Assembly (NCBI GenBank): GCA_002352145.1
Contig: DEHX01000139.1
Location: 41,057 to 51,260 of the forward strand
DNA length: 10,204 bases
Origin: Chitinophagaceae bacterium UBA2789
GTDB taxonomy: Bacteria > Bacteroidota > Bacteroidia > Chitinophagales > Chitinophagaceae
Direction of reading: 5' to 3'
In this document: positions 1 through 7,036 of the stretch, piece by piece
How positions within the stretch are numbered: the first letter of the stretch is position 1
How the letters are laid out: each line of letters opens with the position of its first letter
Translations under genes and position numbers: made by a program
Notes under the pieces: model-generated
Told to the model about the DNA's origin: nothing
The model's database searches: none
Seen by the model: only the letters and a program-made list of their open reading frames with translations

Positions 1-732
1 AGTGTACAAGAAGTAGCGGATGCATTAAAAGGAGTTGATGTGCCGGTTTTGATTAAGAACCCGATAAATCCTGATTTAGAATTATGGGGCGGTGCTGTGG
101 AAAGAGTGGCAAGAGCTGGTGTGAAGCAAATCGGGTTGATTCACCGCGGCTTTAGTTCTTATGGTAATACAGAATACCGCAATGCGCCTATGTGGCACCT
201 GGCAATTGATATGAAGCTGAAGCACCCGGGTATGCCGCTGATCAATGACCCATCTCATATTTGTGGCCGTCGTGATATCTTACTGGATATTATGCAAAAA
301 GCTATTGACCTTGATTATGACGGACTGATGATCGAAACACATATTGATCCTGATAATGCCTGGAGTGATGCCAAGCAACAGGTCACACCGGAAAAGCTGG
401 CTGAAATGCTGGACCATATTATCTGGAGAAAGGAGGATGTTAATTCTGAAGAATATCATGCGGCACTGGAAGCATTGCGCCAAAAAATAAATCACCTGGA
501 TGATGAGTTAATGCAGATACTGGGTCAGCGTATGAAGATCGCTGAACAAATTGGCCGGTATAAGAAAGAAAATAATATCACCATCCTTCAGACCAACCGG
601 TGGAATGAAATTATTGAAAGGGCCAGTGTGAAAGGAGAAAAGATAGGTTTGAGCAAAGAATTCATTACCCGCTACCTGGATGCGGTGCATATGGAAAGTA
701 TCAATCACCAGAAGAAAGTATTGGATAGTTAA
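1..732 (+). CDS. Bifunctional DAHP synthase / chorismate mutase, 3' part (5' end outside window)
   Basis: This is the C-terminal 243 residues of a fused enzyme. The first half is a type I-beta (KDO8P-synthase-like) DAHP synthase, which condenses PEP and erythrose-4-phosphate at the entry to the shikimate pathway. The segment DPSHICGRRD, then IETHIDPDNAW, then SDAKQQ carries metal ligands of the family: His at codon 86, Glu at 112 and Asp at 123 of the visible part, with the same 26- and 11-residue spacing as the Thermotoga enzyme. From about codon 147 an AroQ-type chorismate mutase follows, an all-helical domain recognisable by ALEALRQKI, QRMKIAEQIGRYKKE and TNRWNEII; it turns chorismate into prephenate. 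Reading is open from base 1, so the start lies upstream. It shares strand with aroB, which begins 48 nt downstream, and probably belongs to the same operon. A C-terminal mutase may let prephenate inhibit the synthase; this is inferred from related fusions. Confidence 0.95.
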   Translation, partial: SVQEVADALKGVDVPVLIKNPINPDLELWGGAVERVARAGVKQIGLIHRGFSSYGNTEYRNAPMWHLAIDMKLKHPGMPLINDPSHICGRRDILLDIMQKAIDLDYDGLMIETHIDPDNAWSDAKQQVTPEKLAEMLDHIIWRKEDVNSEEYHAALEALRQKINHLDDELMQILGQRMKIAEQIGRYKKENNITILQTNRWNEIIERASVKGEKIGLSKEFITRYLDAVHMESINHQKKVLDS

Positions 733-780
733 TATCCACCATATCTTGCTGCCATCCTTGACGAAGTTTAAAGAAGAAAA

Positions 781-1800
781 ATGACACATGTTAAAGTAAA
801 TTTCTCATCTTCTGCTACCGATTTCTATTTTGCTTATGGAATCAGTCATTTAAAAAAAATTACTGACCCCAAAGCAACTGTTCTTATTACTGATGAGAAT
901 ATTTATCATGCGCATGCTATAAGGTTCAATGGCTGGAATACAATTGTACTCAAACCCGGAGAAGATTATAAAGTACAGGCAACGGCAGATGCTGTTATTG
1001 CTAAGCTGATTGAAATGCAGGCTGACCGGATGACAACGCTGGTAGGTGTAGGCGGAGGAGTTGTTACTGATCTTACAGGCTATGTGGCATCTATATACAT
1101 GAGGGGTATCCGGTTTGGCTTTATTCCAACTTCTGTTTTGGGTTTGGTAGATGCTTCTATTGGCGGAAAGAACGGGGTTGACGCTGGAGCATATAAAAAT
1201 ATGGTAGGCACTATCCGGCAGCCAGCTTTCATTTTGCATGATATGGTTTTCCTCAATTCTTTGCCGAAACAGGAATGGGAAAACGGTTTTGCGGAGATCA
1301 TTAAGCATGCCTGTATAAAAGATGCTGCGATGTTCCGGGAACTGGAGGTAAATTCATTAGAAACATACAGGGGCAAAAAGAAGGCAATTTGTACATTGGT
1401 ACAACGAAATGCTGAAATAAAAATCCGGGTTGTACAAAAGGATGAATTTGAAAAAGGCGAAAGACGGCTGTTGAATTTTGGCCACACTCTGGGACATGCA
1501 CTGGAGACCCAATATGAATTATTGCACGGGCAGGCTATTTCCATCGGCATGACTTATGCCTGTCATATTTCTGAACAGTTATGCGGGTTTAAGCAAACCG
1601 ACGAGTTAGTGAGTGTTCTTGAAAAGTACAATTTGCCTACTTATGCGGCATTTAATAAGCAAAAAGTATTTAATGTACTGAAGATGGATAAGAAGCGGGA
1701 GAGAAAAGAAATGAATTATGTGCTGTTAGAAAAAATTGGCAAAGGAGTAGTAAAATCCATCTCTTTAAAACAGTTAGAAAAAATTATAGGGGAATTATAA
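781..1800 (+). CDS. aroB: 3-dehydroquinate synthase
   Basis: This cytoplasmic NAD- and metal-dependent enzyme converts DAHP to 3-dehydroquinate, the second shikimate step. It has 339 residues, slightly shorter than the 360 or so of E. coli AroB. The nucleotide-binding GGGVVTDLTG lies at residues 91-100, followed by RGIRFGFIPTSVLGLVDASI and GGKNGVD, which are family signatures. The three expected metal ligands are visible: Glu172 in FAEIIKHA, His235 in NFGHTLGHALE and His249 in LHGQAISIGM. The ATG at 781 follows an A-rich stretch (aagaagaaaa) without a Shine-Dalgarno, which is normal for this phylum. The gene ends with TAA directly abutting the GTG of aroA. An A8 run lies at 852-859 in the coding sequence. 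Confidence 0.97.
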   Translation: MTHVKVNFSSSATDFYFAYGISHLKKITDPKATVLITDENIYHAHAIRFNGWNTIVLKPGEDYKVQATADAVIAKLIEMQADRMTTLVGVGGGVVTDLTGYVASIYMRGIRFGFIPTSVLGLVDASIGGKNGVDAGAYKNMVGTIRQPAFILHDMVFLNSLPKQEWENGFAEIIKHACIKDAAMFRELEVNSLETYRGKKKAICTLVQRNAEIKIRVVQKDEFEKGERRLLNFGHTLGHALETQYELLHGQAISIGMTYACHISEQLCGFKQTDELVSVLEKYNLPTYAAFNKQKVFNVLKMDKKRERKEMNYVLLEKIGKGVVKSISLKQLEKIIGEL

Positions 1801-3099
1801 GTGAAGGTTACAATACATCCATCGCAATTAAAAGGGGCAGTGCAGGCGCCAGCTTCCAAAAGCTCCATGCAAAGAGCTTGTGCGGCAGCGATAATAAGAA
1901 AAGGGCAAACTATTATTGCCAATCCCGGTCACTCCAATGATGATAAAGCAGCATTGGACATCATTAAACGATTGGGTGCCAAAACAATTTTTGAAAATGG
2001 AGTATGGAAAGTAGAAAGCGGGGGAGTTGAACCAGTTGAGCATGAAATTAACTGTGGCGAAAGTGGGTTAAGTATTAGAATGTTTACTCCACTGGTAGCA
2101 TTGAGCGATAAAGAAATTACAATCAATGGTTCAGGAAGTTTGCTCACCAGGCCTATGGACTTTTTCGATGAGATATTGCCCCAACTGGGGGTAAAAGTGA
2201 AAAGCAATAATGGTAAGTTGCCAATGATTATTCAAGGTCCGTTGCAACCAAAAAATATTGAGGTGGATGGTTCACTCAGTTCACAGTTTTTAACAGGGTT
2301 GTTGATGGCTTACGCTGCTGCGGGTGCAAAAGATATTTCTATTAAAGTTAATAACCTAAAAAGTAAGCCCTATATCTCCCTGACATTAGATGTTATGAAG
2401 CAGTTCGGGCTCCAGTTGCCGGAAAACAGGGATTTTAAGGAGTTTGTTTTTAGCACTGTGCTATCTAGTGAGCATTCAGCCACCCAGCCAGTCAGCTACA
2501 CGGTTGAAGGTGACTGGAGCGGTGCTTCATTTCTGCTTGTGGCAGGCGCCGTTGCCGGGCCAATAACTGTAAAGAGTCTTGACTTAACATCTGCCCAGGC
2601 AGACAAAGCAATTATTGATGCATTGATGGCTGCCAATACCGGCATTGCTATCGACGCAAAAGGAATTACTGTTCACCCGGGTGAAATGAATGGTTTTTAT
2701 TTTGATGCGACGGATTGCCCGGATTTATTTCCGCCACTTGTGGTACTGGCGGCGTATTGCAATGGAAAAACAACTATCAAAGGAGTAAACCGCTTAACTT
2801 ATAAAGAAAGTAACCGGGCACTTACTTTACAGGATGAGTTTGATAAAATGGGAGTGTATATTGAACTGAACGATGACATAATGATAGTCCATGGAACTGG
2901 AAAAGTGAAGGGAGCTGATGTACACTCAAACCATGATCACCGCATTGCCATGGCCTGTTCGGTGGCTGCATTAAAAGCCAATAGCGAAACAATAATTGAA
3001 GAAGCGCAGGCCATTAAAAAATCATATCCTGATTTTTATGAAGATTTGAAAAAGCTGGGGGCTGATGTATCTTTACCTTTCACACACTTCAACTTATAA
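1801..3099 (+). CDS. aroA: 3-phosphoshikimate 1-carboxyvinyltransferase (EPSP synthase)
   Basis: This enzyme transfers the enolpyruvyl group of PEP to shikimate-3-phosphate, the sixth shikimate step and the target of glyphosate. It has 432 residues, a normal length. Substrate-binding residues are clear: Lys20, Ser21 and Arg25 in PASKSSMQR; SSQFLTGLLMAY; the catalytic Asp308 in DCPDLFPPLVVLAA; Lys335, Glu336 and Arg339 in KESNR; and DHRIAM at 379-384. These correspond to E. coli K22/S23/R27, D313, K340/E341/R344 and D384 onward. The usual NAGTAMR loop is replaced by NCGESGLSIR (residues 84-93), three residues longer. The GTG start at 1801 is chosen because it directly follows the aroB stop and gives the expected N-terminus; there is no ATG nearby. 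Translation is therefore probably coupled to aroB. Confidence 0.96.
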   Translation: MKVTIHPSQLKGAVQAPASKSSMQRACAAAIIRKGQTIIANPGHSNDDKAALDIIKRLGAKTIFENGVWKVESGGVEPVEHEINCGESGLSIRMFTPLVALSDKEITINGSGSLLTRPMDFFDEILPQLGVKVKSNNGKLPMIIQGPLQPKNIEVDGSLSSQFLTGLLMAYAAAGAKDISIKVNNLKSKPYISLTLDVMKQFGLQLPENRDFKEFVFSTVLSSEHSATQPVSYTVEGDWSGASFLLVAGAVAGPITVKSLDLTSAQADKAIIDALMAANTGIAIDAKGITVHPGEMNGFYFDATDCPDLFPPLVVLAAYCNGKTTIKGVNRLTYKESNRALTLQDEFDKMGVYIELNDDIMIVHGTGKVKGADVHSNHDHRIAMACSVAALKANSETIIEEAQAIKKSYPDFYEDLKKLGADVSLPFTHFNL

Positions 3100-3102
3100 A
3101 CT

Positions 3103-4095
3103 TTGAACTTATTCGGCCGCATATTCCGCATTTCTATATTTGGCGAATCACATGGTGAATGTGTGGGTATAACCATTGACGGATGCCCGGCTGGTTTATC
3201 ACTGTCGCCGGAAGATTTATTGCCGGATTTGGAAAGAAGAAAAGGGGGGCAGGGTAAGGGTATTACTCCACGCAAAGAAGATGATTATCCCATTTTTAAA
3301 AGTGGTGTGTTCAACGGAAAAACAACCGGTTTCCCCATCACCATTTTATTTGAAAATAATAATACCCGCAGCGAAGATTACGATAAACAAAGAAGTATTC
3401 CCCGCCCCGGCCACGCCGACTGGGTGGCACATCAAAAGTTTGGAGGTAATGAAGACTATCGGGGCGGAGGCCATTTCAGTGCGAGACTCACAACTGGCAT
3501 TGTAGCTGCAGGGGCGATAGCTAAAAAAATAATGAACGGCGTAAGTATAAAAGCTGAAGTGACCGAAATAGGAGGCGAAAAAGATTTGGAAAAGGGATTA
3601 CAAAAAGCCATTGATGCGAAAGATTCTGTAGGAGGCATTGTTGAATGCAGGGTTAATGGTTTACCTGTTGGTCTTGGCGAGCCGTATTTTGATTCCGTTG
3701 AATCAGTACTGGCACATCTAGTATTTGCTATTCCTGCAGTAAGAGGTATTGAATTTGGCACCGGTTTCGCCGCCGCAAAAATGTTTGGCAGCGAACATAA
3801 TGATGCTATTGAAAACCCGCAAGGAAAAACAAGAACCAATCATGCCGGTGGAGTAGTAGGTGGTATCAGTAATGGAAATGAGTTGATTTTCCGCCTGGCG
3901 GTAAAACCAACATCCTCTACACCCAAAGAACAAAACAGCCTGAACTGGGATACGGGTAAAACAGAGGACTTTTCTATCAAAGGACGTCATGACTTGTGTG
4001 TGGCACTCAGGGCCCCTGTGATTGTAGAGGCCGTTACTGCCATTGTGCTGGCTGATTTTATGTTATTAGAACAAAAAATAAAAAGAGTATTCTAA
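3103..4095 (+). CDS. aroC: Chorismate synthase
   Basis: This enzyme converts EPSP to chorismate with reduced FMN, the last shikimate step. The N-terminus, FGRIFRISIFGESHG with His17, matches the family signature. A second conserved histidine, His104, is in RPGHADW, and Asp297 lies in GRHDLCVALRAPVIVEA near the C-terminus. At 330 residues it is short; many homologues have 350-390. The segment GGGHFSARLT takes the place of the GGGRSSARET common in proteobacterial enzymes and resembles the shorter clostridial-type subgroup. The TTG start at 3103 is forced: an in-frame TAA (the aroA stop) lies 3 nt upstream and the next in-frame Met is deep inside the protein. The stop overlaps the next ATG by one base (TAATG). 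Confidence 0.95.
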   Translation: MNLFGRIFRISIFGESHGECVGITIDGCPAGLSLSPEDLLPDLERRKGGQGKGITPRKEDDYPIFKSGVFNGKTTGFPITILFENNNTRSEDYDKQRSIPRPGHADWVAHQKFGGNEDYRGGGHFSARLTTGIVAAGAIAKKIMNGVSIKAEVTEIGGEKDLEKGLQKAIDAKDSVGGIVECRVNGLPVGLGEPYFDSVESVLAHLVFAIPAVRGIEFGTGFAAAKMFGSEHNDAIENPQGKTRTNHAGGVVGGISNGNELIFRLAVKPTSSTPKEQNSLNWDTGKTEDFSIKGRHDLCVALRAPVIVEAVTAIVLADFMLLEQKIKRVF

Positions 4096-4394
4096 TGCCT
4101 ATTATTTATCATATTACTACTGCGGCGGACTGGAACAACGCAAAAATGAAGGGACTGTATGACCATTCTTCTTTAAAAGAAGAAGGCTTTATTCATTGCT
4201 CACAGGAGAGTCAGATAGCCGGTGTGCTGGAAAGATATTTTGCGGGCCAAACTGATTTGGTGAAACTGGTAATTGATACAGATAAGCTGACCAGCAAGTA
4301 TGTATTTGACTGGTCTCCATCCACACAGGATACATTTCCACATGTATATGGGCCGATTAATATTGATGCTGTTATCGATGTAGTTCCGTTATAA
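4095..4394 (+). CDS. DUF952 family protein
   Basis: This is a small 99-residue soluble protein that matches the DUF952 pattern: an IYHIT start, Trp13, then LKEEGFIHCS (His34, Ser36), LVKLVID, a Trp-containing segment and FPHVYGPI (His83, Tyr85). The family is uncharacterised. Its fold is thought to be related to ADP-ribosyltransferases and RNA 2'-phosphotransferases, but no activity can be assigned from this sequence. The start ATG overlaps the aroC stop by one base, so the protein is almost certainly co-translated with chorismate synthase. The stop overlaps the 3' end of the opposing dipeptidase gene. A role linked to aromatic biosynthesis is only guilt by association. Confidence 0.88.
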   Translation: MPIIYHITTAADWNNAKMKGLYDHSSLKEEGFIHCSQESQIAGVLERYFAGQTDLVKLVIDTDKLTSKYVFDWSPSTQDTFPHVYGPINIDAVIDVVPL

Positions 4395-5117
4395 ATCCTT
4401 CTTCAGCTTTTTAAAATCAATATCAAGGATTTCATATTGTTTCCCGTCGGAAAATGAATAATGCCACCATTCGTCATTATAAGGTTTAAAACCATTTTTT
4501 TCCATAGTGGTTTTAAGCAATATGCGGTTTTGTAAAACATCTTCGGGTAATGCAGTAAATCCATGGTGAGCTGTATCAGAAAAATTATCAAAATCGGTTC
4601 CCATGTTTAATTCTTTTTTTGTCTGAAGGTTGATGATCGTTATATCAACAGTGGTCCCCCTGTTGTGTCCGCTTCCTTTGGAAGGATTGGCAACATAACG
4701 TTCATCTTTTACCAGTTCCCAGAATTTTACGGTAACAGAATAAGGGCGGTATGCATCAAAAATTTTTAAACCAAGCCCTTTTTGATTCAGTTCATCTTGC
4801 GCCTGCATCAGGGCTTTGGCAGCAGGTGTTCTCAGAAAAGTAATATTGGTGCCTGCCGGGTACATCTTCCGTTTCATAAAATTATTGACAGAGGCATATC
4901 GTAAATCATAGATGATATTTGGGATCAGCTTGCGCAGCTCAATCATTTTTTTGCCCGGGTCAGCCTTTACTTGTTTTTTATAATCATCGTAATTTTCCGT
5001 TACAGCCGGTCGGGTATAACCACCTGCTTGTCCGCAGGCAACTAATGATGCCGTAATCAAAAAAATAACTAGCAGGCTTCTGCTAATCCTGAAACGATTT
5101 CTTATATTGTTATTCAT
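4389..5117 (-). CDS. D-alanyl-D-alanine dipeptidase, VanX/DdpX type (peptidase M15D), lipoprotein
   Basis: This is a predicted zinc D,D-dipeptidase that hydrolyses free D-Ala-D-Ala. It has 242 residues. A signal peptide (residues 9-27) ends in the lipobox LVAC, placing Cys28 as the lipidated residue. The sequence after the cysteine (GQAGG) lacks the acidic run of the Bacteroidota surface-export signal, so a periplasmic location is likely. Zinc ligands are visible as His151 and Asp158 in SGHNRGTTVD and His219 in DEWWHYSF, with the catalytic base Glu216. Their spacing (7, 58, 3) equals that of VanX H116/D123/E181/H184. The segment FDAYRPYS with Arg124 fits the transition-state arginine. No vanH or vanA is adjacent, so peptide recycling or wall remodelling is more likely than vancomycin resistance. 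It is transcribed divergently from the L,D-transpeptidase. Confidence 0.93.
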   Translation of the reverse strand: MNNNIRNRFRISRSLLVIFLITASLVACGQAGGYTRPAVTENYDDYKKQVKADPGKKMIELRKLIPNIIYDLRYASVNNFMKRKMYPAGTNITFLRTPAAKALMQAQDELNQKGLGLKIFDAYRPYSVTVKFWELVKDERYVANPSKGSGHNRGTTVDITIINLQTKKELNMGTDFDNFSDTAHHGFTALPEDVLQNRILLKTTMEKNGFKPYNDEWWHYSFSDGKQYEILDIDFKKLKKDL

Positions 5118-5179
5118 ATCCGGTACTGTTACCCTGGTAAGTTAATATAAAATGCCGGATTAGGTTCGTTACAGCCACT
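5118..5179. promoter_or_regulatory. Divergent intergenic region with inverted repeats (dipeptidase / L,D-transpeptidase)
   Basis: Only 62 bp separate the two divergent start codons, so both promoters must overlap here or within the genes. Two dyads are present. ATCCGG (5118-5123) and CCGGAT (5155-5160) flank the region, and TTACC-ct-GGTAA (5129-5140) is a compact palindrome near its left end. Either could be an operator for joint control. No perfect TAnnTTTG box is present on either strand; TAGGTTCG (5161-5168) is a 7-of-8 match but sits very close to the ATG at 5180. Confidence 0.4.
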
Positions 5180-6880
5180 ATGAGCAGGAATCGATACCAA
5201 TCAATCTATCCGTCTCTCACCGCTTTGTTGCTGGTCATATTTGTATTTTTTGCCTGTAAAAGCAATAAAAATACCAGTGATACAATTGCTGATACACCTG
5301 CAGAAATGCAACAAAAAGCTGCTGACCTGATAAAAGAGTACCTGGTAAAAACATCTGCTGATTCAGGCAGATCTATCGACTCATCTGTTTTGCTTCGTCA
5401 ATCACGGTTATCCCGTTTGCTGTATGAAAAGCAGTCTTATGCCCCTTTTTGGAGCAAAGAAGAAAAATGGTTGCCATGGGGAGATTCTATGTTCCTGTTC
5501 ATTAAAGAATCAAAATTGTTTGGTCTGTTTCCAGAGGATTATCATTTTGAACAATTACAAAATATCAGGGAAAGGATTTTTGCAGATAGCCTTTCAAAAG
5601 GAGACAGAAAAGATGCCCTGCTGTGGTCAAAAGCCGATATTATGCTGACCGATGCATTTTTCCAGGTGGTAAAAGATATTAAGCTGGGCCGTTTGCCCAA
5701 TGATAGTGTGACCCTTCGTAAGGATACCGTTCTGACAGATGAATTTTATTGGCAGCAACTGGAAAAGTTGAAACAAAATGAAACAATCCATGAGGTTGCC
5801 CAAAAGCTGGAGCCTTCCCATTTAGGTTATCATCGGTTAAAAAATTTGATTCCCCAATTCCTTAGATCAGCTGAAAACAAACAGTATACTCTAGTGCCTT
5901 ACCCGGAAAAAGATGCTGTAAAGTTTCAAAGGGCTTTGCAAAAGCGATTATATGAAGGAGGTTATATTGCTTTTGACAGTGCAGCGGCGGATTCGGCCCA
6001 ATTGGCCCAGGCCGTTAAAAAATTTCAACAGGAAAAAGGAATAACTGTTGATGGCCGTGCCGGGGAAGGAACGGTGCGGATGCTGAATGTGAACGACAAA
6101 GAAAAATTTGTCAGGATTGCCATTAGCCTGGACAAATACAAGCAACTGCCCGGGCAGATGCCTGGGAACTATATTTGGGTAAATGCTGCTGCCAATAACC
6201 TGGAACTGGTAGTGAACGGTAAAGTGGAGCTTTCTTCTAAAGTGATTACCGGGAAGCCAAAGACAAGAACACCGATGCTGACCAGTGCCATCAATTCCCT
6301 GATAACTTATCCTCAATGGGTACCTCCTCCCAGTATTGTTTCAAAAGAAATTCTGCCGGCGGTTAAAAAGAATCCCGGCTATTTGCAAAAAAAAGGCTTT
6401 AGCCTGCTTGATAAAGATGGAAATGAGGTAGATCCTTATACAGTTGAATGGACGAAATACAGCAAAGGGGTGCCCTACCGGATTGTACAGGGCAGCGGCG
6501 ATGCCAATGCCCTCGGTATCATGAAATTTGTATTTGACAATAAGTATTCCGTTTACTTGCACGATACCAACCAGCGGTATCTTTTTGCCAATGCCATGCG
6601 GTCACTGAGCCACGGTTGTGTCAGGGTGCAGCAATGGCAGGACCTTGCTTTCTGGATTTTACGAAATGACAGCGGCAATCCTGCCGGCGGCTCTTCCAGA
6701 ATTGATTCCGTAAAAACCTGGTTGCAGAACAAGCAAAAAAGAAATATACCACTTCGCAACAAGGTCCCTGTTTTTATCCGGTATATAACCTGTGAAGGGA
6801 AGGATGGGCGGGTGGTATTTTATGATGATGTGTACGGGGACGACAAGAGGTTGAGAGAGAAATATTTTGCTGCCAAATGA
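5180..6880 (+). CDS. L,D-transpeptidase, YcbB/LdtD-like, with peptidoglycan-binding domain; lipoprotein
   Basis: This is a predicted periplasmic enzyme that makes 3-3 peptidoglycan crosslinks or attaches proteins to peptidoglycan, using a catalytic cysteine. It has 566 residues. A hydrophobic signal (about 13-25) ends in FFAC, giving lipidated Cys26. Residues of about 45-240 match the helical scaffold domain of YcbB-type enzymes. About 245-302 form a PG_binding_1 domain (AVKKFQQEKGITVDGRAGEGT). The YkuD catalytic domain spans about 330-540: VNAAANNLELVVNG, the GKPKTRTPML strand, YPQWVPPPSI, then His461 in YLHDTN and SHGCVRV with His478 and catalytic Cys480. All catalytic elements are intact. 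It pairs head to head with the dipeptidase, suggesting shared wall metabolism. There is no Shine-Dalgarno before the ATG. An A8 run occurs at 6387-6394. Confidence 0.94.
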   Translation: MSRNRYQSIYPSLTALLLVIFVFFACKSNKNTSDTIADTPAEMQQKAADLIKEYLVKTSADSGRSIDSSVLLRQSRLSRLLYEKQSYAPFWSKEEKWLPWGDSMFLFIKESKLFGLFPEDYHFEQLQNIRERIFADSLSKGDRKDALLWSKADIMLTDAFFQVVKDIKLGRLPNDSVTLRKDTVLTDEFYWQQLEKLKQNETIHEVAQKLEPSHLGYHRLKNLIPQFLRSAENKQYTLVPYPEKDAVKFQRALQKRLYEGGYIAFDSAAADSAQLAQAVKKFQQEKGITVDGRAGEGTVRMLNVNDKEKFVRIAISLDKYKQLPGQMPGNYIWVNAAANNLELVVNGKVELSSKVITGKPKTRTPMLTSAINSLITYPQWVPPPSIVSKEILPAVKKNPGYLQKKGFSLLDKDGNEVDPYTVEWTKYSKGVPYRIVQGSGDANALGIMKFVFDNKYSVYLHDTNQRYLFANAMRSLSHGCVRVQQWQDLAFWILRNDSGNPAGGSSRIDSVKTWLQNKQKRNIPLRNKVPVFIRYITCEGKDGRVVFYDDVYGDDKRLREKYFAAK

Positions 6881-7000
6881 TGCTTTATTCACATGTTGTT
6901 CGGGTTTGCCCCTAAAAGCCCCTTTTTACCTAAAAAGAAAGCCTCCCAAAACGGTGAATATTAAGTAAATAATTTATTTTCGGATATTGAACTTAGCCGT

Positions 7001-7008
7001 TATTTTTG
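7001..7008 (+). promoter_or_regulatory. Bacteroidota -7 promoter box (TATTTTTG) for the OmpA-family gene
   Basis: TATTTTTG matches the TAnnTTTG -7 element of the Bacteroidota housekeeping sigma factor and lies 28 nt before the ATG at 7037. A start site about 6 to 8 nt downstream would leave a leader of roughly 20 nt. The expected TTTG at -33 is not clear at the right distance. The rest of the 156-bp gap (6881-7036) shows no gene and no convincing terminator for the upstream transpeptidase. Confidence 0.55.
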
Positions 7009-7036
7009 TCCAGATTTAAAACCAAACTATCTCTTT

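Noticed and set aside
429..439. AAGGAGG immediately before an ATG at the boundary between the DAHP synthase and chorismate mutase domains, suggesting internal initiation of a free mutase
   Set aside because: The ATG at 437 is out of frame and gives only 17 codons, there is no spacer between motif and ATG, and no in-frame start lies at a suitable distance. The bases simply encode Lys-Glu-Asp in the linker.
4389..5117. Vancomycin resistance gene
   Set aside because: The catalytic residues match VanX, but no vanH, vanA/B ligase or vanRS is adjacent, and outer-membrane bacteria commonly carry such dipeptidases for peptide recycling.
5161..5168. TAGGTTCG as a -7 promoter box for the L,D-transpeptidase
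   Set aside because: It has one mismatch to TAnnTTTG, no -33 partner, and would leave almost no leader before the ATG at 5180.
6387..6394. A8 run in the L,D-transpeptidase gene (another at 852-859 in aroB) as a slippage or contingency site
   Set aside because: Lys-rich A8 runs are common in genomes of this composition, both frames are intact, and nothing else suggests programmed slippage.
6922..6937. CTTTTT-acct-AAAAAG hairpin after the L,D-transpeptidase as a terminator
   Set aside because: The stem is six A-U-rich pairs with no GC core and no following U-run, so it is too weak to call.
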